64,000 bases of DNA, taken from NCBI GenBank assembly GCA_947382875.1, contig CANDBG010000007.1, forward strand, positions 1 to 64,000. Direction: 5' to 3'. This document shows, piece by piece, positions 41,218-50,031 of this stretch (position 1 is its first letter; the number at the start of each line of letters is the position of its first letter). The position numbers were made by a program, and so were the translations under genes. Under the pieces are notes generated by a model. It saw only the letters and a list, made by a program, of their open reading frames with translations. It ran no database searches and was not told the origin of the DNA. The stretch comes from an uncultured Oscillibacter sp. Lineage in GTDB: Bacteria > Bacillota > Clostridia > Oscillospirales > Oscillospiraceae.

Positions 41218-41940
41218 TCAAAGCACCTTTTCCAGGAAGGATTTCAGACGGTCACTGCGGGGATTGCCGAAAAATTCCGTCGGCTCGTTCTGTTCCAGGA
41301 TATGTCCGCCGTCCATGAACAAAACGCGGCTTCCCACCTCCCGGGCAAAGCCCATTTCGTGGGTTACAACCACCATCGTCATGCCCTCATGCGCCAGCTC
41401 TTTCATCACGTCCAGCACCTCGCCCACCATCTCCGGGTCCAGGGCGGAGGTCGGTTCGTCGAAGAGCATCACCTTCGGCTTCATCGCCAGCGCGCGGACA
41501 ATCGCAATCCGCTGTTTCTGTCCGCCGGAGAGCTGGTTCGGATAAGCGCCCGCCTTGTCCTCCAAGCCGACCCGGTGCAGAAGGGCCGTGGCGGCCGCGT
41601 CAGCCTTGGACTGGCTCATGAGTCCGGTACGGACCGGGGCCAGGGTGATGTTTTTCTGAATGGTCATGTTCGGAAACAAATTGAAGTGCTGGAACACCAT
41701 GCCCATTTTTTGACGTACGGCGTCAATTTTTACCTTCGGGTCCGTGATTTCCACGCCCTCAAAGGTGATTTTGCCGGAAGTCGGGGTTTCCAGCAGGTTC
41801 AGGCACCGCAGAAACGTCGACTTGCCCGAACCCGACGGCCCGATCACTACGACCTTTTCGCCGGGGTTGATATGTTCGGTAATGTTATCCAGCACCAGAT
41901 GGTCACCGAAGGATTTCGTAAGGTTTTCAACGTCGATCAC
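41218..41940 (-). CDS. Polar amino acid ABC transporter ATPase (GlnQ type)
   Basis: 240 residues, complete ABC ATPase: Walker [11 protein letters not shown]-loop [12 protein letters not shown], signature [15 protein letters not shown], Walker [24 protein letters not shown], switch [12 protein letters not shown]. The QHFNLFPN segment and length are typical of the glutamine/histidine/cystine (PAAT) family. It overlaps the permease gene by 14 bases. The amino acid transported is not evident. Confidence 0.94.
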   Translation of the reverse strand: MIDVENLTKSFGDHLVLDNITEHINPGEKVVVIGPSGSGKSTFLRCLNLLETPTSGKITFEGVEITDPKVKIDAVRQKMGMVFQHFNLFPNMTIQKNITLAPVRTGLMSQSKADAAATALLHRVGLEDKAGAYPNQLSGGQKQRIAIVRALAMKPKVMLFDEPTSALDPEMVGEVLDVMKELAHEGMTMVVVTHEMGFAREVGSRVLFMDGGHILEQNEPTEFFGNPRSDRLKSFLEKVL

Positions 41941-42691
41941 TTTCGCGCAGCCTCCTTTCCAGCTTGCCCTGGAGCCAGCTGAATGCCAGCACCATAATCA
42001 AATACATGGCCGCCGTAATCAGATAGGGGAACATCGGCTCATAGGTTCGGGTAATAATGGCGCGGGCAAAATAAACAATCTCCTTGCCCGCAATGACGGA
42101 AATGAGGGAGGTATCTTTCAGCAGCACAATAAACTCATTGCCCAGTGCGGGGAGAATCGCCTTGAACGCCTGGGGAATCACGATAAAACGCATTGTGTCA
42201 AAGTAGGTCAGGCCCAGGGAGCGTCCCGCCTCGGACTGGCCCGGGTCCAGGGACATCAGGCCGCCGCGGATAATCTCCGACACATACGCGCCGGAGTTGA
42301 TGCCCAGGGCCAATGCGCCGACCATCGTGAAATTACGGCTGCTCTTGAAGACGACGAAGCCCATAATCATCAGCTGTACCATCATTGGCGTACCGCGGAT
42401 AATGGTCACATAAATTTTACAGACAAAATCCACAACGGTCAGAACCGGGTTCCACGTCCCGGGACGGCGCTGGTCATGAGCGGTACGGATCACCGCCACC
42501 AGCACGCCCAGAACCACGCCAATACACAGGGCAATGACCGTCACCTGCAAGGTTGTAATCAAACCTTGGAAATAAGTAAGCCAGCGGCCGTCCTGAAACC
42601 ACGCCTGATAGAATTTACCATAGGCGTCCTGCCACACATTCCGGGCAGCGATTTCCGGCAGGCTCTCATACAGCCGGGTCCAAAAGTCCAT
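41927..42691 (-). CDS. Polar amino acid ABC transporter permease
   Basis: 254 residues, about five to six helices with the HisM/GlnP-type EAA loop ([36 protein letters not shown]) and the family segment [14 protein letters not shown]. It forms the membrane channel with the ATPase downstream. A periplasm-facing N-terminal extension of about 45 residues precedes the first helix. Confidence 0.93.
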   Translation of the reverse strand: MDFWTRLYESLPEIAARNVWQDAYGKFYQAWFQDGRWLTYFQGLITTLQVTVIALCIGVVLGVLVAVIRTAHDQRRPGTWNPVLTVVDFVCKIYVTIIRGTPMMVQLMIMGFVVFKSSRNFTMVGALALGINSGAYVSEIIRGGLMSLDPGQSEAGRSLGLTYFDTMRFIVIPQAFKAILPALGNEFIVLLKDTSLISVIAGKEIVYFARAIITRTYEPMFPYLITAAMYLIMVLAFSWLQGKLERRLRESDRR

Positions 42692-42768
42692 GTCCCTCCA
42701 CCTCTCTCGTTTTCCCGGATAGGAAGAAAAGGGCGACCGGGGCCGCCCTTTCCGCTATCTTTTTTACG

Positions 42769-43641
42769 TTACGCCGTAATATATTTGTCAATAATTGCCG
42801 GAACGGTGCCGTCGGCAATCAGCTCCTCCAAAGCGCTGTTCAGGACGTCCAGCAGAGCGGTGTTGCCTTCGTCCACGGCGAGGCAGTAGTCCTCCAGAAC
42901 CCAGTTGCCCTCCAGAATGTGAATGCCGGGGTTCGCCTTGACGTATTCCTGCGCGGGGCCGTTGTCGATAATCACGGCGTCGATCTGACCGTTGATCATA
43001 GCCTGAACCGCAAGCGCGCCATTGTCATAAGCCGATACGTGTTCCTCGCCATAGCCGCCGTTTTCCGGGGTATCGCTGGCGTAGATGTGTCCAGTGGTGC
43101 CGCGCTGCACACCGATCATCTTGCCTTCCAGATCATCATTACTCTCAATATCCGAGCCGTCGGGAACGATAACCACCTGTACGCCCGTTGCGTAGCTGGT
43201 GGAGAAATCCATGACCTCGTCACGATCCTCGCGGTAGCTCAGACCAGCAAGCACCATATCGCTGCGGCCTTCCTGCACCGCCAGAAGGGCGGAGTCGAAG
43301 TCCATGTCCATGATTTCCAGCTCGAGGCCCAGCTTTTCCGCCAGAGCTGCGGCGATTTCCGCGTCAATGCCGATGATATTGCCGCTCTCGTCCACCATTT
43401 CATACGGAGGGAACGAAGCGTTCGTCGACATGACGAGCTTGCCTTCCGTCACCGTTGTGTACGCCGCGCCGCCGCTGCCGCTGGAATCGCCAGTGTCGCC
43501 GGTGTCGCCCGTGGTGTCACCGGTGGTCTGGCTGGAATCGCCGCCGGTGGTATCGCCGGAATTTCCGGAGTCGCTGCCGCCGCAGGCGGCCAGAGACAGA
43601 ACCATTGCCAGCGCCAGCAGGCAGGTCAAAAACTTTTTCAT
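42769..43641 (-). CDS. Amino acid ABC transporter substrate-binding lipoprotein
   Basis: 290 residues; signal ending at LSLAAC, a long Gly/Ser/Thr/Asp linker, then an SBP_bac_3 domain (LVMSTNASFPPYEMVDESGNIIGIDAEIAAALAEKLGLEL, the typical start, and MVLAGLSYREDRDEVMDFSTSY). The Asp and Arg that clamp the amino acid backbone are in place. Start at ATG 43641 with AAAGGAAG before it. First gene of the PAAT operon. Confidence 0.94.
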   Translation of the reverse strand: MKKFLTCLLALAMVLSLAACGGSDSGNSGDTTGGDSSQTTGDTTGDTGDTGDSSGSGGAAYTTVTEGKLVMSTNASFPPYEMVDESGNIIGIDAEIAAALAEKLGLELEIMDMDFDSALLAVQEGRSDMVLAGLSYREDRDEVMDFSTSYATGVQVVIVPDGSDIESNDDLEGKMIGVQRGTTGHIYASDTPENGGYGEEHVSAYDNGALAVQAMINGQIDAVIIDNGPAQEYVKANPGIHILEGNWVLEDYCLAVDEGNTALLDVLNSALEELIADGTVPAIIDKYITA

Positions 43642-43714
43642 GATACAATCTTCCTTTTCCAAACAAAACTATCCGCATAGAGAGAACCGGAATCCCCTCC
43701 GTTTGGATGGAGAT

Positions 43715-43743
43715 ACCTTATCACTCCCCCTGGCTCTTGTCAA
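43715..43743 (-). promoter_or_regulatory. Amino acid ABC operon promoter
   Basis: On the minus strand TTGACA (43738-43743), 17-bp spacer, TAAGGT (43715-43720). The -10 box is weak. Confidence 0.6.
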
Positions 43744-43892
43744 GTGTTTATCGAAAAATTCATGCATAAATATTTGTTGTTTTTTCCACCATTCGAAAAT
43801 TTCGCGGAGAAACCGGTACAAACGCTTATTAAAATTGTGCAGTTTGCCGGTTCTGGTGAATATTTTTCATGAATATCCAAATTCTCCGCCGC

Positions 43893-45854
43893 TTACAGCA
43901 GAATCCGGCTCTCCTTTTCCGGAGGAATCTTGTCCCGGTAAACCCCCTGAAGCCGCACAATCGAACGCGCCATCGGCAGCAGCTCCGCATAGCCCGGAAT
44001 CGCGCCGTCCACGAGGTCGCAGAGCCAGTCCATGTGCAGAATTTCCTCAGGGGTAAACCAATGGTTTCCATCGCTTTGTTCCGTGCCGTCCTGAGCGCGG
44101 ATAGGACGATGAAACGGCAATACGGAGCCGTCCCGGACGCCCCGGCGTATGATCTCCACCAGCTGCCGCACTCCTGCGGGCAGGTCCTGGCTCATCAGCA
44201 CATCCACCACACGGCTGCGCATTCCCCACCAGTAGTTCACGGCGCGGCCCTCGCTGCTTCCCTGGTTTTCCCACTCGCCGTTGAACATGCTTTGTACCAA
44301 TTTCACGTAAAAATTTCCCCAGTGCCAGTAGGGCGACGCCAACGGCTGAAGGATGCCTCCCGCATTCACCCGGCAGAGTCCCCAGGGTTCCCGCACCCGG
44401 TCGGGGGTAGGTACGTCACGGTTCGAAATGATCTCCACGCCGTCGCGCAGGAGCGTTCCCATCGGGTCCTCCTCGGCGCAGGACCAATGCAGCTGAATCC
44501 GGGCGCGGGGGTTGGTCAGCTGTGCGCCCAGAGCAAACGCATTGATGCCCGCCGGGACACCGAAAATCGGGCTGCTGGCAATGTAGCCAATGCGCCCGTC
44601 GCGGCTCATGGCGCCGGCGATGGCCCCAGTAAGGAACTTTCCTTCGTAAATGCGGCTGTAATAGGTCCTTACACCGGTGTAGGGCATAGAGACGGAACAG
44701 TTCAGAATCCGTACGTCCGGATGATTCGCGGCGGTTTTCCGACAGGCCGCAATCAGCGGCGGCGTCGTAGCAAAAATGACCTCCGCGCCGTTTTTCACTG
44801 CCTGTTCCATGGCGGCCTCCGCCGCCTCGCCGGACGCCGCGCCGTTGAACACCTGTACATCCACTTTCTCACCCATGACGGCCTCCAGGTACTGCCGCCC
44901 CAGGTCGTGATCCCTTACCCAGTCGCTCTCCTCGGGCCGGAGGTCGTTGACAAAGGCAACGTTCAGGTGATTGGGGAAAATGCTGTTGAAAATCCGTCCA
45001 AAGAACCCGCGGGACGACAAATCCTCCGTCTCTGTGGTGACGGAAATCGGGTCCGGACGGCTCTGGACCTTCACATCCCGCCAGACTTTTTCCAGGCTTC
45101 TGGACAGCTCCTTCGGCGGCATGGACTCAAATGCCTCGCTGCCGTAAACCCGAAGCCACACCAGGAGGGCGTCCGCCGCCGTGACGGGCAGGTCGCCGCC
45201 GCCTAACTTCTCAAAGGCTTTCCGGAAGCCGGTGAAGTTCGCCAGGAACTTCCGACGGTCCTCCTCCGTCCAGACGTAATCCGGCTCAAAGCCCAGGGCG
45301 GCCTGTAATTTGGCGAAGCGCCCCGTCTGGCTGAAACACACCTGATAGAGTTTCGTCTGTTCATAGGCGTGCATGAAATCGTAATACGCCTGAATGCCGG
45401 GGTCGCCGGACCAGGCCGGAATAATGCGTGTGACATTGCCTAGAATCGTGGGCGCTTCGTAGCTGCGCAGCACGCTGACACGCTTATTTCCCTCCTGGAC
45501 GTAAAACCGGCCCAGGTATTCAAAGCACTGTATCGGGTCCCGGATGCCCTCGTCACTGAGATGGGCTTCGCAGAGGTCCATCCATTTGGCGGCAAATTCC
45601 GTACCGGTGTCCATCAGCGGCAGGAACCCCGCGGAAAAGGCCGCCCGGCGGCCCTTGGTTTTCGTGCCGATGATGCACTCGGCGGGAATCTCCACCAGAC
45701 CAATATCCACCTGTCCGGCGGTCATGGCGTCGTCCAGGATCTCGTCGAGGACCTGGGGGTAGGGGTAACGCCCGTGGAGAACGTACTCCTTGTAACGCTT
45801 GCGCCCAAGGCGCAGGGCCTGATTGTACTGCGAAACCGCTTCCTGCCTGCTCAT
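43893..45854 (-). CDS. ParB-like/BMP (Med/PnrA-type) fusion protein without signal peptide
   Basis: 653 residues. The N-terminal about 150 residues resemble a ParB/sulfiredoxin-like domain (GLVEIPAECIIGTKTKGRR, then GRFYVQEGNKRVSVLRSY). A middle helical region follows, and from about 285 a BMP-type periplasmic-binding domain begins (LNVAFVNDLRPEESDWVRDHDLGRQYLEAV, ATTPPLIAACRKTAANHPDVRILNCS, GYIASSPIFGVPAGINAFALG). BMP proteins are normally nucleoside-binding lipoproteins, but here there is neither signal peptide nor membrane helix, so it should be cytoplasmic. The start ATG at 45854 has GGAGG at 10 bases. Role unknown; perhaps a ligand-responsive regulator. Confidence 0.75.
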   Translation of the reverse strand: MSRQEAVSQYNQALRLGRKRYKEYVLHGRYPYPQVLDEILDDAMTAGQVDIGLVEIPAECIIGTKTKGRRAAFSAGFLPLMDTGTEFAAKWMDLCEAHLSDEGIRDPIQCFEYLGRFYVQEGNKRVSVLRSYEAPTILGNVTRIIPAWSGDPGIQAYYDFMHAYEQTKLYQVCFSQTGRFAKLQAALGFEPDYVWTEEDRRKFLANFTGFRKAFEKLGGGDLPVTAADALLVWLRVYGSEAFESMPPKELSRSLEKVWRDVKVQSRPDPISVTTETEDLSSRGFFGRIFNSIFPNHLNVAFVNDLRPEESDWVRDHDLGRQYLEAVMGEKVDVQVFNGAASGEAAEAAMEQAVKNGAEVIFATTPPLIAACRKTAANHPDVRILNCSVSMPYTGVRTYYSRIYEGKFLTGAIAGAMSRDGRIGYIASSPIFGVPAGINAFALGAQLTNPRARIQLHWSCAEEDPMGTLLRDGVEIISNRDVPTPDRVREPWGLCRVNAGGILQPLASPYWHWGNFYVKLVQSMFNGEWENQGSSEGRAVNYWWGMRSRVVDVLMSQDLPAGVRQLVEIIRRGVRDGSVLPFHRPIRAQDGTEQSDGNHWFTPEEILHMDWLCDLVDGAIPGYAELLPMARSIVRLQGVYRDKIPPEKESRILL

Positions 45855-45917
45855 GCAAATCCTCCTGCCCCGCAGGGCCTTTTCTTCCTTATTGAAATCC
45901 TTCCGCTACGGCTCTTG

Positions 45918-45946
45918 AGTATAGCAGATTTTATGTAGAATGGCAA
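45918..45946 (-). promoter_or_regulatory. Promoter of the ParB/BMP fusion gene
   Basis: On the minus strand TTGCCA (45941-45946), 17-bp spacer, TATACT (45918-45923). Confidence 0.6.
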
Positions 45947-46119
45947 ATTTTTTGCAGGGAAACCTGCACAAATCGCAGCGGCGAAGCCGCCCGCTTTTGC
46001 GGCGAAATGTAGGGGTGGACCTGCGTGCTCGCCCTTTTTTGTTCATCTGCGATGCACGCGGCGTACGCCGCGGGGTGGTAGCTAGCCGCTCATCGGCGGC
46101 TGGGCAATTCCACCCCCCA

Positions 46120-46153
46120 TTTTCTCTTTTTCTTCGCGAAGAAAAAGAGAAAA
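46120..46153. repeat. 34-bp perfect palindrome
   Basis: TTTTCTCTTTTTCTTCG followed directly by its reverse complement, no spacer. A related AG-rich run recurs shortly after (46170-46185). Could be a bidirectional terminator or a repeat end. Confidence 0.6.
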
Positions 46154-46204
46154 CGGGCCGTGGACGGTCCAAAAGAGAAAAAGACGCTGGTAAGTCTGGT
46201 GCGA

Positions 46205-46425
46205 ACTTGTTGGACTGTTGCCTCTGACGGCGTAGAAGTCCATCACCGACTTGCCTCTGCGTCTGTTTCCGCTGCCGCTGCTGCCGGTGCTTGAAATGGA
46301 TTGTTTTTAGGACTGGTGGAAAACTGATTGACTCTGCCACTGTTACTGGAAGTGCATCACTGATTTGACTCTGCCTCAGATTCCGCTGCCGCTCTGCGGT
46401 GGTCGAAAGAGCTGGGTGCAAAATC
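46205..46425. repeat. Imperfect tandem direct repeat, two units of about 100 bp
   Basis: Each unit carries GTSCATCACYGAYTTG, then CTCTGC and TTCCGCTGCCGCT, in the same order (first near 46232-46285, second near 46353-46400). The units differ at many positions. They encode nothing I recognise. Confidence 0.4.
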
Positions 46426-46455
46426 CTGTTTCTTGCAACAATGGTGGTTGAAAGG

Positions 46456-46479
46456 GACGGGCGGACACATCGGTCCGCC
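46456..46479. repeat. GGGCGGAC hairpin repeat, copy 2
   Basis: GGGCGGAC-ACATCG-GTCCGCCC followed by CTACA; the same arms as the copy at 20787-20810. It lies 104 bp upstream of the LRR gene. Confidence 0.55.
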
Positions 46480-46583
46480 CCTACAAGTCTCTTGACATCA
46501 TTTGCCGGTTTTGTTGCAATTGTACGATAGAAGGATTTACAAAGCCGGACGAAGTTCCGGAAAACATTCTGGAGGGATTGCGT

Positions 46584-47237
46584 ATGAGCGGCACAGAAGA
46601 TTTTACGATTGAAAACGGTGTTTTGACCAAGTACACCGGCCCCGGCGGGGATGTCGTCATCCCGGCGGGCGTCACGGAAATCGGAGTGTTTGCTTTTTAT
46701 GGCTGCGAGGGTCCGACGAGCGTGACCATTCCGGCGGGCGTCACGAAAATCGGAGGGTCTGCGTTCCGTGGCTGCACGGGCTTGACAAGCGTGACCATCC
46801 CGGAAGGCGTCATGGAAATCGGAGTGGGTGCTTTCGAGAACTGTCCGGGCCTGACGAGCGTGACCATTCCGGAGAGCATCACAGAGATGAACTATGTGTT
46901 TACGGACAGCTCCCCGATGATTGTTGCGCCTCATATACCCATAAGCAGCTTTCACGCAAAAGACAAGCCCGGCGCGGCCTGCGGCTTTGCCCGGCTGTAT
47001 ATGGAAAAGGCGGAGCTGGACGCGGAAATCAAAGCCGGGTATCTCAAGTACATCAAGGGCCAGAAGAAAAAGCTCTACCCCCTTGCCATCGAACACGAAG
47101 ACCTGCTGCAATTGATGTTTGCGGAAAAAATCATTCCCAAAAAGGACATTGACCTGCTCATGGACGAGGCCGGAAAGCAGCGCAATTACGCCGCCAAAGC
47201 CGCCGTCATGCAATACAACCACGCGAATTTCCAATAA
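46584..47237 (+). CDS. Short leucine-rich-repeat protein (BspA/LRR_5 type)
   Basis: 217 residues. Residues about 20-105 hold three LRR_5 units of 23 residues with the rhythm G-V-x-E-I-G-x-x-A-F-x-x-C-x-x-x-x-S-V-T-I-P. The C-terminal 100 residues (from about 118) form a helical region, including LAIEHEDLLQLMFAEKIIPKKDIDLLMDEAG, that I do not recognise by name. There is no signal peptide, so it is probably cytoplasmic, unlike secreted BspA proteins. Start at ATG 46584 with GGAGG nine bases upstream. It stands alone in a repeat-rich stretch and might be a recently moved gene. Confidence 0.8.
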   Translation: MSGTEDFTIENGVLTKYTGPGGDVVIPAGVTEIGVFAFYGCEGPTSVTIPAGVTKIGGSAFRGCTGLTSVTIPEGVMEIGVGAFENCPGLTSVTIPESITEMNYVFTDSSPMIVAPHIPISSFHAKDKPGAACGFARLYMEKAELDAEIKAGYLKYIKGQKKKLYPLAIEHEDLLQLMFAEKIIPKKDIDLLMDEAGKQRNYAAKAAVMQYNHANFQ

Positions 47238-47259
47238 ATGAAATTTTGAAGGGCGCACA

Positions 47260-47300
47260 GCAAAGGAGCGACAGCCCAAAGCACTGCCGCTCCTCTGCTT
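47260..47300 (+). terminator. Hairpin after the LRR gene
   Basis: AGCAAAGGAGCG pairs with CGCTCCTCTGCTT around a 15-base centre containing CAG/CTG; followed by TTGTTCC. Moderate terminator. Confidence 0.5.
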
Positions 47301-47338
47301 GTTCCGCACTCGACAAGCCGGAAACCATCGCTTTCATA

Positions 47339-47542
47339 TCATGATTTTTGCTTGCGGAATGTAATCACAAACGCGCCCTTTACCTGTACGGATGTCGCCA
47401 TATAATCGTAAGTGACCAATTCCCAGCCCTCCGCGGCCCTTTGGTTCAGCAGATCATCTAATTTGCCGGTATCGTCCAAATCCGCCTTATCCGAAAACCA
47501 CTTTGTTCCAACCTCTAGTATTTCTGTTTTGTACTGATACAT
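47339..47542 (-). CDS. DUF4177 family small protein
   Basis: 67 residues matching the short DUF4177 pattern: an N-terminal strand (YQYKTEILEV), a helix ending LLNQRAAEGWELVTYDY and a final strand FVITFRKQ. Function unknown; likely a small cytoplasmic alpha/beta protein. Start at ATG 47542 with AAGGAGG six bases upstream; the longer frame to 47689 covers the promoter region and is not family-like. A promoter lies at 47598-47626. Confidence 0.85.
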   Translation of the reverse strand: MYQYKTEILEVGTKWFSDKADLDDTGKLDDLLNQRAAEGWELVTYDYMATSVQVKGAFVITFRKQKS

Positions 47543-47597
47543 AATGCTGTCCTCCTTGATGCTGTACAGTAAAGCTCGTTTTTTCGAGCCGCCTTGT

Positions 47598-47626
47598 ATT
47601 ATAGCACAAGCGGTCGAAAAAGACAA
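47598..47626 (-). promoter_or_regulatory. Promoter of the DUF4177 gene
   Basis: On the minus strand TTGTCT (47621-47626), 17-bp spacer, TATAAT (47598-47603). Confidence 0.7.
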
Positions 47627-47683
47627 CCGGCTTTCAAAAAACCGTGCGCGAAAAAGAAAAGCGCGGAAATATCGAAAAAAGAC

Positions 47684-47712
47684 TTGCATTTCCGCAAAAG
47701 CCGTGCTATACT
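47684..47712 (+). promoter_or_regulatory. rpmE promoter
   Basis: TTGCAT at 47684-47689, 17-bp spacer, TATACT at 47707-47712, divergent from the DUF4177 promoter. Confidence 0.7.
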
Positions 47713-47766
47713 GGTTATCGCGTTAAAAAGCGCAATCTTGTATCAGGAAAGGGGTGAACAAGAGCA

Positions 47767-47970
47767 ATGAAGGAAGGAATCCATCCCAATTATCAGCAGA
47801 CTACGATTACTTGCGCCTGCGGTAATGTGATTGAGACAGGTTCTACCAAGAAGGATATCAAGGTGGAAGTCTGCTCTAAGTGTCACCCCTTCTTCACGGG
47901 CAAGCAGAAGCTGGTCGATACCGGCGGACGTGTCGCGAAGTTCAACAAGAGGTTCGGCCTGAGCAAATAA
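47767..47970 (+). CDS. rpmE: Ribosomal protein bL31
   Basis: 67 residues, ribosomal protein L31 of the zinc-binding type: Cys16 and Cys18 in TCACG with the second pair in VCSKCHPF. The ending [13 protein letters not shown] is typical. GGAAAGGGGTGA lies ahead of the ATG. A single-gene unit with promoter and a strong terminator. A zinc-free paralogue is not in this window. Confidence 0.97.
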   Translation: MKEGIHPNYQQTTITCACGNVIETGSTKKDIKVEVCSKCHPFFTGKQKLVDTGGRVAKFNKRFGLSK

Positions 47971-47982
47971 ACCTGTTCCAAT

Positions 47983-48013
47983 GGGGCACGCCGTGGTTGC
48001 GGCGTGCTTTTTT
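47983..48013 (+). terminator. rpmE terminator
   Basis: GGCACGCCG pairs with CGGCGTGC(T) around TGGTTG, followed by TTTTTT. Confidence 0.8.
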
Positions 48014-48099
48014 CTGTCCTCTGTCGAAAAAAAGAGGTTCCTTTTCCGCCTATGGCCGCATATTCTAAACACAGTACGTTTTCGAGAGGAGTCTTTGCC

Positions 48100-48612
48100 A
48101 TGAAGCTGCATCCTGTGGACATGAAAAACCTGCGCCCCGAAATTTTCAACCTGTTCCAAACCCAGACGCCCCTCCTGACCGCCGGTACCCCCGGTCACTG
48201 TAACCCTATGACCATCGGCTGGGGCCAGCTCGGCACACTCTGGAACAAGCCCGTCTGCACCGTTTACGTCCGCCCTGAACGCTTTACCTATCAATTTATG
48301 GAGGAAAACCCGTTTTACTCCATCTCCGTTTTGCCGGAGGAATTTAAAAAAGCCCTGGCCTTCTGCGGAAGCAAAAGCGGGCGGGATACGGACAAAATTC
48401 AGGCGTGCGGCCTGACCGCCGCCTTCAGCGCCCACGGCGCACCCTTCTTTGAGGAAGCGAACCTCGTTCTGATCTGCCGGAAACTGTACGTGCAGGACTT
48501 GGACGCCTCCTGTGTCTGCGGCCATGACGCGGTGGACCCGTTTTATGGCAAAATGGGCAATTGGCACCGGGCTTACACCGGCGAGGTCGTGGAAATTTAT
48601 GCAAAAGAGTAA
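48100..48612 (+). CDS. Flavin reductase-like domain protein
   Basis: 170 residues of the FMN-binding split-barrel flavin reductase (flavoredoxin) family. The NPMTIGWGQLGTLWNKPVCTVYVRPERFT segment is the flavin-binding core, and the C-terminal half (CGSKSGRDTDKI, GAPFFEEANLVLICRKLY) is typical. It may hand electrons from NAD(P)H to FMN or to ferric or other small acceptors. I start at ATG 48100 with AGAGGAG upstream. It sits six bases before hflX. Confidence 0.88.
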   Translation: MKLHPVDMKNLRPEIFNLFQTQTPLLTAGTPGHCNPMTIGWGQLGTLWNKPVCTVYVRPERFTYQFMEENPFYSISVLPEEFKKALAFCGSKSGRDTDKIQACGLTAAFSAHGAPFFEEANLVLICRKLYVQDLDASCVCGHDAVDPFYGKMGNWHRAYTGEVVEIYAKE

Positions 48613-48618
48613 GGTATT

Positions 48619-49890
48619 ATGCAAAACACAAAAGAAATTCGTGACAAAGTGGTTCTGGTTGGACTGAATTCCCCCGTCCTCAAACGGGAGGAAAACGCAA
48701 CCGAAGAAACCTTAGAAGAGCTTTCCGCCCTGGTGGAAACCGCTGGCGGCGAAACGATGGGCCTTGTGCTCCAGAACCGTCCCTCCCCCGACCCCCGCAC
48801 CTTTATCGGTGAGGGCAAATGCGCCGAAGTCAAGCTCTACTGTGAAAACACCGGCGCAACCATGGTTATTTTTGACAACGATCTCTCCCCGTCCCAGCTC
48901 CGGGTGCTGACGGAAGCCCTGGGCGTCCAGGTGCTGGACCGCTGCGGCCTGATTCTGGATATCTTCGCCCAGCGGGCCAGAACCCGGGAGGGCCGTTTAC
49001 AGGTGGAACTGGCGCAGTACCAATACCTGCTCCCCCGGTTAACCGGTATGTGGACCCATCTGGAACGGCAGGCCGGCACCAGCGGCAGCGGGCCGATCGG
49101 CTCCAAGGGCCCCGGCGAAACCCAGCTCGAAACCGACCGCCGGCATATTCACCGTAAAATCGACAAGCTCCGGGAAGACCTGGAGGACGTGCGCCGGGTT
49201 CGCAGCACCCAGCGCCGTCAGCGGCAGAAAAACGAAATCCCGGTAGTCGCCCTGGTGGGCTACACCAACGCAGGGAAATCAACCCTGCTGAATCAGCTTA
49301 CCGGCGCTGGCATTCCGGCGAACAACCGGCTCTTTGATACCCTCGATACCACCAGCCGCCTCCTGTCCGTCAGCGACACCATGGATGTTGTTCTTTCAGA
49401 CACCGTTGGTTTTATCCGCAAACTGCCTCATCAGCTGGTGGAAGCCTTCAAAGCAACCCTGGAGGAGCTGGAATATGCCGACCTGCTTTTGCACGTCATC
49501 GACATTTCCAGTCCGGAATGGCAGGAACAGGCCCAGGTGGTGGAAAACCTCATTGCTGAACTGGGCGCGGGCGGGCTGCCCCGGATTGATGTTTTCAACA
49601 AATCCGACTGCCTGCCTGCGGGGGAAATTATGCCTCATGGCGAGGATATCTGCGCCATTTCCGCCAAAACCGGTCAGGGCGTTGCGCAGCTTCTGCAAAT
49701 GATCGCCCAGCGGCTCGACAAGGGCACGCGACGGGTGGTGCTGCATCTGCCCTACGACCAGGGCGGCCTGCTGGACGCCCTTTACCGTGAGGCCAAAGTG
49801 GAGGCCGTGGATTACGGCGAAACCATTGACGTAACCGCGGTTTGCGGGCCCCGGGTTCTTGGCCGCGTACAGGCGTTTATCGCGCCCTAG
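48619..49890 (+). CDS. hflX: HflX, ribosome-associated GTPase
   Basis: 423 residues. The N-terminal HflX domain (TFIGEGKCAEVKLYCENTGA, DLSPSQLRVLTEALGVQVLDR, EGRLQVELAQYQYLLPRLTG, GPGETQLETDRR) is followed by a GTPase domain with G1 GYTNAGKSTLLN, G3 DTVGFIRKLPHQLV and G4 NKSD. HflX splits stalled 70S ribosomes under stress. The ATG at 48619 follows the flavin reductase closely, so they may be co-transcribed. Confidence 0.96.
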   Translation: MQNTKEIRDKVVLVGLNSPVLKREENATEETLEELSALVETAGGETMGLVLQNRPSPDPRTFIGEGKCAEVKLYCENTGATMVIFDNDLSPSQLRVLTEALGVQVLDRCGLILDIFAQRARTREGRLQVELAQYQYLLPRLTGMWTHLERQAGTSGSGPIGSKGPGETQLETDRRHIHRKIDKLREDLEDVRRVRSTQRRQRQKNEIPVVALVGYTNAGKSTLLNQLTGAGIPANNRLFDTLDTTSRLLSVSDTMDVVLSDTVGFIRKLPHQLVEAFKATLEELEYADLLLHVIDISSPEWQEQAQVVENLIAELGAGGLPRIDVFNKSDCLPAGEIMPHGEDICAISAKTGQGVAQLLQMIAQRLDKGTRRVVLHLPYDQGGLLDALYREAKVEAVDYGETIDVTAVCGPRVLGRVQAFIAP

Positions 49891-50031
49891 CTAAACCTTT
49901 GCCGGTCCGCATTCCCAGAACAAACGCATAAATCGCCTGGATTTCCAATACCTTGTCCAGTTCCTCTCATTGTGTCATTTTTGACATACTGCATGCAGCA
50001 CACCGGACTTGCTTTGTCAAGGAGCTATACT

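Larger units (their letters stand above)
45855..46583. other. Repeat-rich gene-free stretch before the LRR gene
   Basis: A long open frame exists on the minus strand (45906-47309) but it spans the palindrome, the repeats and the LRR gene antisense, has Arg/Ser/Thr-rich junk composition and no ribosome site, so I reject it. The stretch holds a diverged GGGCGGAC-type hairpin (46003-46032), a 34-bp palindrome (46120-46153), an imperfect direct repeat of about 100 bp (46205-46305 and 46325-46425) and a second GGGCGGAC hairpin (46456-46479). Confidence 0.55.

Noticed and set aside
45906..47309. 467-codon minus-strand open frame
   Set aside because: It is antisense to the LRR gene, crosses a palindrome and direct repeats, has no ribosome binding site and a Arg/Ser/Thr-rich composition with no domain.
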